A stretch of DNA of 64,000 nt from Sepiola atlantica (GCA_963556195.1 OY744537.1:24809340-24873339), one strand, 5' to 3'. Counted from the first letter of the stretch, positions 24,201 through 37,400 are shown. Notes: a model not told the origin generated them from the letters alone. Numbers and translations are program-made.

Positions 24201-25719
24201 ACACACTCAGGCAATTTTATGTTTGTGCATACATTATTACTTTCTAAATGATGGAATTGCCAAAGATGAAATGAAACAAAAAACAAAACAAACAAAAATG
24301 TCTTCTTAATTTTAAATAATAACACACTCAGGCAATTTCATGTCTGTGCATACATTATTACTTTCTAAATGATGGAATTGCCAAAGATGAAATGAAACAA
24401 AAAACAAAACAAACAAAAATGTCTTATTAATTTTAAATAATAACACACTCAGGCAATTTCATGTTTGTGCATACATTATTACTTTCTAAATGATTGAATT
24501 GCCAAAGATGAAATGAAACAAAAAACAAAACAAACAAAAATGTCTTATTAATTTTAAATAATAACACACTCAGGCAATTTCATGTTTGTGCATACATTAT
24601 TACTTTCTAAATGATGGAATTGCCAAAGATGAAATGAAACAAAAAACAAAACAAACAAAAATGTCTTATTAATTTTAAATAATAACACACTCAGGCAATT
24701 TTATGTTTGTGCATACATTATTACTTTCTAAATGATGGAATTGCCAAAGATGAAATGAAACAAAAAACAAAACAAACAAAAATGTCTTATTAATTTTAAA
24801 TAATAACACACTCAGGCAATTTTATGTTTGTGCATACATTATTACTTTCTAAATGATGGAATTGCCAAAGATGAAATGAAACAAAAAACAAAACAAACAA
24901 AAATGTCTTATTAATTTTAAATAATAACACACTCAGGCAATTTTATGTTTGTGCATACATTATTACTTTCTAAATGATGGAATTGCCAAAGATGAAATGA
25001 AACAAAAAACAAAACAAACAAAAATGTCTTATTAATTTTAAATAATAACACACTCAGGCAATTTTATGTTTGTGCATACATTATTACTTTCTAAATGATG
25101 GAATTGCCAAAGATGAAATGAAACAAAAAACAAAACAAACAAAAATGTCTTATTAATTTTAAATAATAACACACTCAGGCAATTTTATGTTTGTGCATAC
25201 ATTATTACTTTCTAAATGATGGAATTGCCAAAGATGAAATGAAACAAAAAACAAAACAAACAAAAATGTCTTATTAATTTTAAATAATAACACACTCAGG
25301 CAATTTTATGTTTGTGCATACATTATTACTTTCTAAATGATGGAATTGCCAAAGATGAAATGAAACAAAAAACAAAACAAACAAAAATGTCTTATTAATT
25401 TTAAATAATAACACACTCAGGCAATTTTATGTTTGTGCATACATTATTACTTTCTAAATGATGGAATTGCCGAAGATGAAATGAAACAAAAAACAAAACA
25501 AACAAAAATGTCTTCTTAATTTTAAATAATAACACACTCAGGCAATTTTATGTTTGTGCATACATTATTACTTTCTAAATGATGGAATTGCCAAAGATGA
25601 AATGAAACAAAAAACAAAACAAACAAAAATGTCTTCTTAATTTTAAATAATAACACACTCAGGCAATTTCATGTCTGTGCATACATTATTACTTTCTAAA
25701 TGATGGAATTGCCGAAGAT
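21243..25719. repeat. satellite array, exactly 37 copies of a 121-bp unit
   Basis: The unit begins GAAATGAAACAAAAAACAAA and repeats with a constant 121-base period: 25720 minus 21243 is 4477, or 37 x 121. No insertions or deletions are visible. Variation is confined to a few positions: TCTTATT/TCTTCTT, TTCATG/TTTATG, ATGTCTG/ATGTTTG, GATGG/GATTG and CCAAAG/CCGAAG. Copies 22-25 and 26-29 repeat the same four-unit order of variants and copies 29-35 are one near-uniform type, so the array shows higher-order structure. A trailing GAAATG marks the right junction. Confidence 0.97.
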
Positions 25720-27390
25720 GAAATGCAAAAAATGTAATTTGATATTACTGTTGTGTCGAACATGAAACTCTAACAAAAATACGCTCTCTTGGTCTTTAGG
25801 CTAGGATCACAGTGTAGTATCTGTTTTGTCTTAAGATTGTGCAGTAATATCGTGGGGTTTGTGTTCACGCTGGACGTCCATTAAATGGAAATTTATCACA
25901 AACTCCTGCAAGGATTCTGGAGATAGACCCCCATTACCAGATATATTCTGAAACTACATTAACTACATTATGCTATGCACGTGTCTCTGTGCATCCACTG
26001 CACAGAGCGTAATCATCCCACCTGTTGTGCCAGTCCAAAGTTACTACTAGATTTCAACGCAGTGTCAGCCGTGTGGTTTCAGTCAGTGCTGCAACAAAAG
26101 AACTCTTCCCTCTAAAGAGGCACACAAATCCAACTGACTGTTAGCCCCCAGAAAAACAAACTGACCTTCTCACGCAAGAGAGCCGGCTCTAACTGCCCCC
26201 TCCTTCCAATTATAATGGCAAAAAAGTGAAAAATATAGATGAAAATCTCACAATGAGTTTATCAAAATCTTGGATGTATTAGAAGTTTGTCAAATTAAAA
26301 AAAAAATTATATCTACACTTAAAAGTACCCCTCCTCCCTCCCCCAAAATAAGATTCTACCTTTTTTATGTGATTATGTGTGAACACATTGAAAAAAACAA
26401 ATAATTATTTTAGAATTTAGACGGGAGGGTAGTTGCACATATAAATTTAACATAAAATAATCCCCCATTTCTGGTCCATTCTAACTTTTTAGGGCAGTTA
26501 ACTGAATTTTTTACCACTAACCCTAAGTCCGACCGGTAAAGTTCACACATAAAAAAACACACGTTATCACTTTATTTTTCATATTACCACCCGGACCTAG
26601 GGTTAGTAGTAGAAAGGAGGCATGTTTTTATGGCTTTTAACAATGACATATTTTATACTAAAGTTTGATCAGGAACATTAACATGGCCAAGATTTAAAAC
26701 AAACAAAATTGGTTACATGTCATTAAAACGCTCTCTGGGTCATCATTTTATGCTAAATTTATATGCAAAACTGATTTTTTGTATTTTATTTTATTTTTAC
26801 CATTAAGTTTTTTGGGTCGTTTGCATGTGATTGTCTAAAAAATGGAGAATTGCATTTTTCTTTTTGGATGAATTAGCACAGGGTGCAGAGCTCTAATGAT
26901 ACTTTATTTTCTTTCACTAGAAAAAGTTATAATTGCGAATTGGCGAAAAAAACATAAGAAAACAAGCAGCGATAATTTCATAAGAATGCAGTATTTACAA
27001 AGTACCGAAAAAATGTTTTAAAAATGAAATAAAAACATTTTTATCAAAAAAAAAAATATTGATTAACATTTATTGATACTTATAAAAATATTTCATATAA
27101 AACGTCCGGAAAGTGGCTCAATGCGTAGCAGACTGAAAGAAAAGTTTAATGGTTGGAGACTGTGATTGGTTAGGAAAAAGTTGGCTCAATTGGTGATTGT
27201 GGTAGCTGTTAACTGAGATAAGTCGAGAATCTTAGCGTTTTAATCTTGTGATTTCTGATTCCAGGTGGTCTACGATACATGTGGTAGAAAACGTAAAAGT
27301 ATGGGAGGTAAGCCGATGATCTATGCGAAGGAGGGAAAGAGAGAAACAAACCCCTTCACTTAAAAAACAAAAACAAGAAGACAATCAGAA
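25720..27390. other. non-coding stretch containing one arm of a dispersed repeat
   Basis: Between about 26290 and 26640 the words AAGATTCTACCTTTTT, GGCAGTTAACTGAATTTTTTA, CACTAACCCTAAGTCCGACCGG and a following acidic CACACGTTATC word match the inverted-repeat element at 36875-37714 and a copy at 63500-63680. The rest is AT-rich with no recognised feature. Confidence 0.5.
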
Positions 27391-27397
27391 TGAAAAA

Positions 27398-27612
27398 GAA
27401 AAGAGACCTATGTGTTATATGCTGCAGTTGTATTTGCTTCAGGGGTGGGTCTGATTGTCTTGACTAATATTGTTGTTTATGTGTTGTAAAAAAACAATAG
27501 AAACTGCAGATATTGTATTTTAATGTCAAAAATGTCATTTGATGTTGTGAAGACTGTTTCATGTTTTGTCTGTGTAAAATTATGTAAGAACATTGTTTTT
27601 ATTGGATGTCAA

Positions 27613-27678
<66 letters not shown>

Positions 27679-28280
27679 CAGAAAGAAAAAAAAAGATCCA
27701 CATGTGTTATATGTTGCAGTTATATTTTCTTCAGGTGTGGGTATTATTGTCTTGATTAATATGGTTTTTTTACGTGTTGTTAAAAAAATAGAAAGGGCAG
27801 AGATATTGTATTTCTATGCCAAAAACGTTGTTGCAAAGAGACACTGTTTCATGTTTGTCTGTGTAAAATTGTGTAAAGAGATTGTTTTTATTGTTTGTCA
27901 AAAAATAAATGGTGGAATGCCAGACGAGTTGAGAGGTGTGGATAAAGTTCTCTTTGTAAGTGAAAAAAAATTTCTTCTGATTTTTTTTTTGAGGGGCGGG
28001 GGGAAAATAAAATGTCGGAATGCCTGGTAATATGAGAGTTGTGGATAACGTTCTCTTGGTAGGAAGTGAAAAAAAATCCTCCTGATTTTTTTAGGAGGAA
28101 GTAAGCGAAATGGTGGAATGCCTGGTTATAGGTAAAGTGATTTGAAAGTCCTGTTGATGGAGGTGTAAAATATTCCTCCTGGTTTTTTTTAGGGGAGGGG
28201 GAGAAAATAAAATGACTGAATGCCTGGTATGAGAGGTTATTTGAAAGTCCTCTTGGTAGAAGGTGTGTTAAAAGTTCTTT
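27398..28280. repeat. duplicated ~290-bp block with (GA)n, then ~100-bp minisatellite
   Basis: Segments 27398-27614 and 27694-27900 are diverged direct copies (ATGTGTTATATG, TGCAGTT, CTTCAGG.GTGGGT, TGTCTGTGTAAAATT.TGTAA, ATTGTTTTTATTG). They are separated by a (GA)31 tract at 27615-27676. After 27905 come four diverged units of about 97-104 bp that begin GGTGGAATGCC, GTCGGAATGCCTGG, GGTGGAATGCCTGG and GACTGAATGCCTGG. ORFs crossing the GA tract are artefacts of the repeat. Confidence 0.75.
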
Positions 28281-30952
28281 TGTGGGAGGGGAGTTAAAAT
28301 TCTGTTTTTTCTCCTACCTCGATGAAGGAGCGAGGTTGATTTCCTCTCTCTGGTATGGGGAGCATGTACCAGTGGGCAGGAGTCTGTCCAAAAAGGAATT
28401 GCTTTGTTGTGTTTTAAGGGTACTCACATACCTTTTGGCTGTCGAGAGGGTTAAATGCACCCTTGTGATTTCAGTTCGGAGATTACCCTGTCGGCTTTTG
28501 TTTTGTTCTTGTTTTGGGTTGACTGTCATATCTCTGCTGTTTTATAAGTTATGTAATATGAATGCATAGATTGTTTATAATTTATGTAATATGATTGTAT
28601 GATTTTTGTTTTGTAATTATGTAATAAATGACAAGTTGGGCATGGGAGGTGTGTGATACTATGGCTGTTCCCCTTCCCTCCAATGTTAAGAAATGATTCA
28701 CCAAAGCGCACAAAGGCAGTAGGATGAGTATCAGAAGTAAGATAAGTAAAACGACAATGGAGGGGGCACCAAAAGCTTTTGAACTCTCGAGACAATAGGA
28801 TGCCTCACAGTTGGTAGTCAATTTCCGCTTATCAGTCACTCTGGGGCAAAGACCAGGCATTTTAGAAGTGGCCCGAGTCATTTTCCGCTTATCGATCAGT
28901 GACTACGACAAAAGGCCGGACTTAGGGTTTCTGGTGGAAACAAAATATATTTAGGAGTCAGAGTTGTTTTCAACAGTTGTTTTAGTTTTTATGACAGTTC
29001 ACATTAGTTTACGACAGTTTTTGAGTTTATGACAGTTGGTTGCTCGGAGAGGACACAATTAGATCGGAGCAGGTCAGGCCGAGCAAACGATGAGATCAGC
29101 TGATCAACCAGGTAGCAATGATGCCTCAACAGACAAATTATCTCAGTTGGGTCTTAGCCGATATACTGGAATTTAACTAAGATGTGGACGTTAGCGTTTG
29201 GGAGAGTCCCTTTCTGCGACAATGTCACACGCACGCACCTATGTGAACAACTGTCTTATACACAATGTATCTGAGTTTGTGTTTTCTCTTGTGAGTCTGC
29301 GTTGCTTTTGTTTTCTATATTTGTAAGCCCGTACTTGTGCCCGCGGTGGTCACCAGAACGAAAGACGACACGGTCAGAACAAAATGATGACGAACAGAAA
29401 ACCACGGTACACACAGCGTTAGGGTCGGTGGTAATCGTCGAAAGGGACAACATGGTTCTAAACCTACACCGTCTTCTTATTTTTCATACCAATCGCCGAC
29501 TAGCTTCAATTGTTTATGAAAAAATTCAAATAGCATGTTGTCAACTAAATAACACTCACTCAAAACAACACTGTTTGCACACTTTTCCCCCCCACTGTTC
29601 ACTAGTCAGATAGTAAAATCGAACTGAACAGACATGGAATGTTCTCGTTTCAGTCGAAAAAGATTTGAAATGCGTGGAACAGTTTTATGTAAGACCCAAC
29701 CTGGGTAGATGTACATGTGTCCGCCTGACGGTTGTGTGACATCATGTTTCTTCTTAACGTGTTACAAAAACCTGTTCATGGTCTCTTGCTGTTTATTGGT
29801 GAATAAATTAATAGCGACCTATGAATAAAACTGATTTAAATTGTGGAAGAAGAGTTTGTTTTTATAATCGAGCTAATCGTAACCCCTTTTTTCTGCTTAC
29901 TAAACAGACCCTTCTCTACCCTACAAAATGGACTCTTCTTCTAACATTATAGACTCTTCTTGGGATGGGTATTGCCGTTAGTGATACATAACACAAAACT
30001 TTAAAACCTTTTCGTTTTCATAATGTATTTTCTTATTGGCAAAATGTGGTTGCATTAAGCTGAATATAAGCCGGGTTGCTCTTATATTTCTGCCGACTGA
30101 ATCATGCTTTAAGAGGTTCTTCAAAATAGACAGATAACACTTAATAAACTGTGTTTCAGACTAAAACTTAGTAAAAAAATAACTCTTTCGGCATACCTTT
30201 ATTCATGTAGAATATAGAGCTTAATTAGATATACTTTATTAATAATAGCCTGCGATATCCTATTACTCTGTATTTATATCAAAATAAGATAATTTTAAGT
30301 TTCAGACAAAAGATGTTTGAGGAAGGTGTCATAATTTCAGTTAGACACTAAATGTCCATTATAAAAAGATATTTTGTTATTATTACGGGCATGGTTGGAC
30401 TTGAAGTAGAAAATGCATTTACCAAAAGTAATGACAACAAAGTCTATCCATACATAATATATCAACTTTATTTACGTCTTGAAAAAATAATAATAATAAT
30501 GAGTTAAAAAAAGAGTTAAAAAATGTTCAAATGTTTAGATGAAGAAAGTGTTGCTATGTTAAGAAATAAGAAGTCCATGACTGTGACTCATGCTGTTTTG
30601 TCGAGATGCCGGTAGTTAGAGGCTATGACAGAGTTTGTTTGGCACGCCAAGAAGATGTAGTAGTGTTTTGACTGACAAAGATTTGTTTGGGAGGTTGGGT
30701 TTCTCACTGGTTCTGACTGGTGACAGTGTGTGTACACTCACTTATATAGTCAACACAAACAGGTGTCCGGCTCAAGAAGGAGACAGTTTCCGATTGGTTG
30801 AAGTCAGATATAGGCAACCAATTCAGATTGAGTATTTCAATCCAATCAGCACCAAACATTTTACCCAAGTTAACATTGAATATTTCAGAGAACGTGTCTC
30901 TGGGGCTGTTATTGTTGCTGTAACAGGTGTTCCACAGACTAGATGTACGTGT

Positions 30953-30991
<39 letters not shown>

Positions 30992-31080
30992 CTTCTTTGG
31001 AATATAGCAGGGAAAATCTCAGCAGTGTGCTCGATTAATTGAGAATTAAAGTTAAAAATAAAAAATTAAGAGTGTAATAT
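28281..31080. other. non-coding stretch, no gene recognised
   Basis: ORFs of up to about 118 codons occur but lack motifs. One at 30635-30991 ends in an (AT)n-encoded IYIYIY tail. Moderately GC-rich sequence at 28320-28520 and 29040-29460 may be old repeat DNA. An (AT)n tract lies at 30955-30990. Confidence 0.4.
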
Positions 31081-31092
31081 TTATTTATTTTC

Positions 31093-31232
31093 GTACAGAA
31101 AAATTAGTACAACATTCGTACCATCGGTTTCAAGCACAGAAGGACTTAGCCATCCGGCTCTCTTCAGCTTATGTTGTCATCATGTCAACATAAGCTGAAG
31201 ACGGTACGAATGTTGTACTAATTTTTCTGTAC
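31093..31232. repeat. nested double palindrome
   Basis: The outer arms, 31093-31122 and 31203-31232, are perfect 30-bp inverted copies (GTACAGAAAAATTAGTACAA and on). Inside them 31162-31176 and 31186-31200 form a second perfect 15-bp pair (CTTCAGCTTATGTTG) around a 9-base loop. The outer arm is itself followed by an (AT)n tract at 31242-31281. The structure could fold as a long cruciform with an inner hairpin. Confidence 0.85.
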
Positions 31233-31236
31233 CAAA

Positions 31237-31283
<47 letters not shown>

Positions 31284-31421
31284 TATATAAATTCCCGAAA
31301 CAGTTTTTCATGGTAAACAACTGATGATCCCTTAAAATAGTGTTAGAAATAAACTAATATAATAACTGTAAAAAATAAATTGACTTACATGAGTGATTTT
31401 CCACTGGAAGACTTGGGACTA

Positions 31422-31422
31422 T

Positions 31423-31455
<33 letters not shown>
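31422..31455. repeat. poly-T tract
   Basis: About 33 consecutive T, a candidate poly-A tail of a minus-strand retroposon, but no element body was recognised beside it. Confidence 0.8.
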
Positions 31456-31460
<5 letters not shown>

Positions 31461-31740
31461 GTTTTAATGGTTGAGAAACTTCCGAGACTATATATATATA
31501 TACATATATACACACAAGTGTACACCCTTCGTCAAAAACGATGGAGAAAAGAAAACTTTGCCAGTGTTCATAATAATATTCATATGAAATCATAGAATTA
31601 CTTCAGTAATTTAATTTTTCATATATACATTATTCATCAGTCAGAGTTCGATGCATTGCGAAACCTCTAGCTTACTGGCCAATCAGTGTTTCCATAGGTT
31701 ACAAATATGGATTTAAAAACCGATATTTTAAAGCCGATGT

Positions 31741-32100
31741 TTTTCACATTATCATTCTCTATTTCCATTACATTGTTAAGACAAGGTGTTTTGCTGTAAA
31801 TTAAAGTTAAACAAGGTATAGCCCAGCCATTTATAAATGGGTGACCATTTTGGAAAAATAAATTGCTGACTCATCCTTCCGGTCCTTCCGGAAGTGACGT
31901 CATTGTGAGAGGATTTTTTCACATTATCATACGTTAATTTCATTACGTTGTTAAGAGAAGGTGTTTTGTAGTAAATTGAAGTTAAGCAACAAATATCTCG
32001 GCCGTTACTAAATGGGTAACCATTTTGGAAGAATACAAAACTGGTTCTTTGATATGACGTAGGCGCCTTCAATAGTATATTTAAACATGAGTTCTTTGAT
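31741..32100. repeat. tandem duplication, ~175-bp unit
   Basis: Both copies share TTTTCACATTATCAT, TTAAGA.AAGGTGTTTTG and AAATGGGT.ACCATTTTGGAA, with starts at 31741 and 31916 (offset 175). The phrase GTTCTTTGATATGAC is also repeated about 48 bases apart at the right end. Confidence 0.75.
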
Positions 32101-32139
32101 ATGACCGAGGCGCCTCCTAATTTTTTTCTTTTTTTTTAA

Positions 32140-32545
32140 TTATGTATGGGGGAGGTTAAAAAAAATTTTTTTTAGAGGTGGGGTGTAAAAATTTAAAAAA
32201 AAATTTTTTTTTTTAACTGAAAATATTACTATGTATGGGGGAGGGTCAAAAAACTTTTTTTTGTTGGGGGCGGAAAAAAATTGTTTTTTTTTTGTGTTAA
32301 CTGAAAATATTACTATATATGGAGGAGGGTCAAAAAACTTTTTTTTGTTGGGGGCGGAAAAAAATTGTTTTTTTTTTGTGTTAACTGAAAATATTACTAT
32401 ATATGGAGGAGGGTAAAAAATTGTGGGGGGGGGGTAAAAAAAATAATTTTTTTTTCTTTTCTTAACTAAAAATATTTCTATATATGGAGAAGGGTAAAAA
32501 AAAAATTTTTTTTTTAACTAAAAATATTTCTATTCATGGGGGGGG
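32140..32545. repeat. minisatellite, about five units of 70-90 bp
   Basis: Units are built on AACTGAAAATATTACTAT followed by ATGGGGGAGGGT or ATGGAGGAGGGT, then homopolymer A, T and G blocks. The two central units are identical over about 80 bases. An ORF across 32231-32416 is only the repeat read through. Confidence 0.85.
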
Positions 32546-32723
32546 GGATTGTTCGAAATTCTTGGTTCGAAACAAAGAAAATCAATGTCTAACCACCCAA
32601 GAAATATGACTGGAGCTTCATCGGTTTACGGGTGAGTGTTCATTTCTGACATGGCAGCCTAGCAAAAATAGACGATTGTAGGGAGTATATATAATTCCTA
32701 TCAATTTAAACTAGATGATGTTC

Positions 32724-32729
32724 TTTATT
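32724..32729 (-). promoter_or_regulatory. polyadenylation signal of MRI1
   Basis: AATAAA on the minus strand, about 170 bases downstream of the MRI1 stop codon, in an otherwise unremarkable 3' region. It is the first canonical hexamer after the stop that I could find. Confidence 0.5.
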
Positions 32730-32900
32730 AGTGTTTACTAGATCTAGCAATCCTAGATGTAAGATTTTAAAGGGAAAAAAGGTTAACTATACCAACAGAT
32801 CTAAAATTATAGATTTAACTCTAAGAAGAAAAAAAATTTTTTTAAAGAATCACAAATGCTGCTTTCAAATCAATTGTTGGCAACCTCTTCTTGGAACAAG

Positions 32901-33049
32901 TTAAGTTTCAATTTTTCTCTTTTTACTCTGTACTGCATCAAATCTGTTCTTTAACTCTGCCGGACTGAAGACTCCGTGCTCGGTGACAATACCACCTGTA
33001 ATTAGTTCAGCTGGAGTGACATCGAAAGCTGGATTCCAGCAATTTATAC
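32901..33049 (-). CDS. MRI1: MRI1 exon 5 (residues 318-366) and stop
   Basis: Begins after TTTTCCAG and encodes [39 protein letters not shown] and the basic tail QSKKRKIET, then TAA (32903-32901). WNPAFDVTP and ITGGI(V/I)TE are hallmark C-terminal motifs. This exon completes the frame, so no further coding exon is expected. Confidence 0.94.
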
Positions 33050-33128
33050 CTGGAAAAGAAAAAGATTCATATTTATTTTGTCTCCATTTAACTGATGTCT
33101 ACTGAAATAAAGAAAATTAAGAATTTAT

Positions 33129-33166
<38 letters not shown>

Positions 33167-33390
33167 ATAAAAAATGAAACTAATATTCCAAAATAATGGA
33201 AAATAAAAAATGGAACTAATATTCCAAAAAATTTATTCATGTATTCCACTACACCACTACCATTATTTCAAATATTTTGTACTTTGTGTGTTATTTTCTT
33301 CAGACCAATCATCTTGAGGAAGTCTTGAAATAAAGACGAAACGTTGATTGAATACATAAATAATATTTTTGTTTTTTGTTTTTTCATTTT

Positions 33391-33425
<35 letters not shown>

Positions 33426-34414
33426 AAATTGTGATAATTTAAATTAAATTTATATAGTTTAGAGGGATTCACAAGAGAATTTAATTTCAATTGCAAATGT
33501 ATAAATATTTTGTTTACTGTGCAGTTAAACAATTGTAAATTCATTGAGTTGTTTTGGGTATGTGGTGAAGGGAGATGCGATTCAAATGAATGTCAAAAGG
33601 CTACTGGCTTTAATAGCCACTCTTTTTCTTTCTCCGTTTCATTTGGATACACTCTCTTCTTTACTTCCAAAAGAAAGTAAGAGTTTTTGCAGGAACATGT
33701 TGACTTAACATTTTTCAACAAATGAAAATGGTGCCCGCTTGATTTAAATGCAAAATGTAACAATCCAACGCAGAGTTGGAAATTTCAATAAAAACAGAAC
33801 AAATGAACTAACAAAAGCAGACCGGAAGAGAACCAGAACATATAATGCCTCCTACCCCCACTTTTGCTCAGGGGTAGGCAAAAAGGAACACTTAAAACGC
33901 ACCTACAAACTCCATCCTCTTGCGCACACATTTCTTCACACTAACTAACAAATCAGGCAAACAACAAGAGTCAGGCCAAACAGAAGCAAATTGCTACCCA
34001 CTTACACACACATATTCACACTAACAAATATATAGGCATACACATCTCGTGTCTGCTTATTTACTGAACATTCTCTACAGAAAACAAGAGTTTGCATAAA
34101 TTTTTCTGAATGAACACTTAGTGACTAAAAATTACTTTCATATTCATGTAAACTTATAGTTATATAAATGTTTTGTTATTTAATCATGTTTTCCTTGATT
34201 TTTCATTTACAAAACTCTGTTCATGAGTTTAGTTAGCACTTACTAACTGACCGTAGAAATTTATAAAACAAATAAACTTTTAATTAACAAAAAAAGTTAC
34301 AAACTTTTTACTTCCTTACTAACAGATTAGACACAAGGTCGGGTTTTAATGTAGGAAAATCCAGCTCCCTAAAAAAGAGCACTCTGGATGCCTGTACATT
34401 ATACGTGACAATAT

Positions 34415-34452
<38 letters not shown>

Positions 34453-37400
34453 TTGTATGTTTTCTAACTTGAAAAATTAAAAGTACAGAAATTGCTCATT
34501 TTTCATAACAGAAAATTTTAGTGGTGCCAAATTATGTGATCCATCTGACTTTGGCGACAATTTATCACGCCAATCATCAAAATCGAATTCCAGACCGCAC
34601 GGCTGTGCATATTCATCTTTATCATCATTTAGCAATGACCTTTTCATCACGTGTCTACAATTTTCATGAAATTCAAAACCTACCTTCAGGCGCAATGAGG
34701 ACGTCTTTGATTCTAGTTATCTCTGTGGGGCTCCTTTCCTCAATCACAATCTTCTCTCCACTCGGCAGGTCCATGTCGCATGACGTACTGGGGGCAGCGA
34801 CATAGAATGGTATTCCATGATATTTAGCAACAACAGCAAGCTGGTAGGTTCCGATCTTGTTAGCCGTGTCTCCGTTGGCCACCACTCGATCGGCTCCAAC
34901 AACAACAGCCGAGATATTCTTAGTCTTCATTAACATGGCGACCATGCTGTCACAAATTAAAGTGCCGGGCATTCGTTCATGGAAGATCTCATAGGCTGTC
35001 AAACGAGAACCTTGGTTATAAGGACGCGTTTCTGTACAGTAGACTTGTTCAAGTCGCTTTTGTTCATGTAGGCAACGGATGATACCTAATAAACCGAAAA
35101 GAGGATACAGTAATTAATTACACTAAATATTTTATTAATTAAACTGTTTTTTGTGTAGGAATAAAACAAAATTAACATGTAAATATAAAACTATTTTATT
35201 TTGTAAGTATTTAAAACAGGGAGCAGGGAGAAAATTCCAAAGGCTATCAGTTCGAAGAAAGAAGCTATTAGTGACTACTACAGTAAAAGGGTGGAATTTA
35301 GCTGATTGTCGGGTTTTCGTAGGGTATTTACGTCGAGGGGGTACTAATGCAGCAAGTTCGTCAAAACACATTCCATTGAAGTAATTGTAAAACAAGCACA
35401 GGGATGCTACATTGTGCTGATGGGACAGTGTGGGGCCTATTAGATTAGAGGCTCTTTTTTGGACCCTGTCTAAGGGAGAGACTAGTGTTTGGTGCACCAG
35501 CCCAGATGTGACAATATAGGCGAATGGTGGCTTTGTAGCGATATCAGATACTGGCAGGTGTGTGAGGTTTTCAAGCACAGTAGAGGGAGCCCATCTTCCT
35601 TGCGGCAGCCTTGGCAATATCCTCTATGTATTTGTTCCAATTCATGTGAATGTTGAATGTTAGGCAGAGGAGTTTGAATGTTGGACTCTCGGGTAGGGTG
35701 CTATCAGCCATGGCAATCGGTGGGAGACAAAGTTTCTAATAATTGTTACAAGAAGAGTTTTGCCTTAGTCTTCTACTTTGCGTGTCTTTGAAGTGTCATG
35801 TGGTCACATGACAGTTTCCCACTTTTTTATGCAGTCCTTTGCAATAGTGTTGTACCCTGTAAAATCTTTCAAGCTACACCGGTTGGGCAGTCGGGGGCAG
35901 ACCAGGCAATGTTGCACCGTATCGTCCTCCTCTCCACATTCACAGATTATTGAGTCAGTTTTGCAGCCCCATCTACTCATAACAACTTTTGATCGACCCA
36001 TTCCCGTTATCAGGCGGTTTAGGGAGTTCCTCAGAAGCACGGATTCCCATGTCATTACGAGGGGGGGGGACACATCTAGCTGTCTTGTTCACAGCTGTAG
36101 TCTGGTCTCTTCCTGATACGTTATATATACCCAACAGAACACTGCCTAAACACATTCATCCCGATGCTTCATTAGCATAATAATTTTATAAACACTCTAT
36201 AATAAATCAATATTCTGCACACTTTCCTTATATATATTCAAAAGTTTTGTTCATATTAATGCTATTATTATTAGTAGTAGTACTATTAATTCCAACGATT
36301 TTATGAAAAACATTTAACATTCAAAATGATTATTTTGAAATTTGAATGATACCATTTAAGCATGCGTATGTTTACACGAACCAACAACTTAGATTATCTG
36401 GAATAATTTATTTTTAAATATAAACTCTGCATTGAATGCAATAACTAACAAAGTTTTTCTTTAGATATATACTTTATATTTAAACTTAAATTTGTTGTTG
36501 TTTTTGACGACGACGACAACAATGCCTACTGAATATGATTATATTAGCTATAATAAAGAAAAAAGAAAAGTCCTCCACCTTCTCAGATTTTTAAATAGAA
36601 AAAAAAAAATAGATTTCTATTTTTAAAAAACTTAAGTTTTTTTTCTGTCTTCTAAATAAACAAATGCGAAGGTTTCCATTTATCCAAACTATATTTATAT
36701 CAAAACACCAGTTAATTGGGGGAGGGGCTATAGTTAAAACAATGTTTTTACTCAGAGACTTCCATAATTTTAACGACAAACATTGGTAAACTTGTAGATT
36801 AACACCCTCAGTTAATTTACCCTCCCCCCCCTTTAAAAAATGTGATTCTACGTTTTAGGGTCATTTTAACTTATTAGGACAGTTAACTAATATATTTTTT
36901 AACACTAACCTTAAGTCCGACTGGCAAGATTGTAAACCACACGTAATCGCCTAAAAGAGTAGACCCCTGCCCAGCCCTTCCCCAATAATAACCCACAGAA
37001 TTTATCTCCAATAGCAAAAAAAAAAAAAAAATGGTTAATGCCATAAAACCCTAGAATAGCCCAGATATGGAGGATCATTTTACGTTAAATTTATATGCGA
37101 CACTGATGCCCCACTCTAAATTGTAAAATAATTTTGTTGTTGTTTTCTATTGCCGCCAGGATTTTCAGGGTATCCACATGTAATCGCCGAAAAAAGTAGA
37201 ATCTCATTTTTATGGGCTGAGGAAGTTAATCTATAATAATACTAAAACTTTTAATATTTTTTTATTTATACATGAAAAATAAGCGATTTAATTATTTAGA
37301 TAATTTTAAAGAAGCTATTTATTTCATTTTTACGGGAAAAGTAAACACAACTAAACTCAATTGCTGAAAATTAAAATAAGAAAACGGAAATAGAGTTAAA

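Noticed and set aside
27523..28030. ORFs of 78 and 145 codons across the GA tract
   Set aside because: Much of the reading frame is an RE/ER repeat from (GA)n; the rest lies in duplicated non-coding DNA and has no motif.
30635..30991. 118-codon ORF ending in IYIYIY
   Set aside because: The C-terminus is an (AT)n tract, and the rest has no recognisable motif or exon boundaries.
34521..34805. Plus-strand ORF over MRI1 exon 4
   Set aside because: It is the antisense shadow of the exon, which has strong family motifs on the minus strand.
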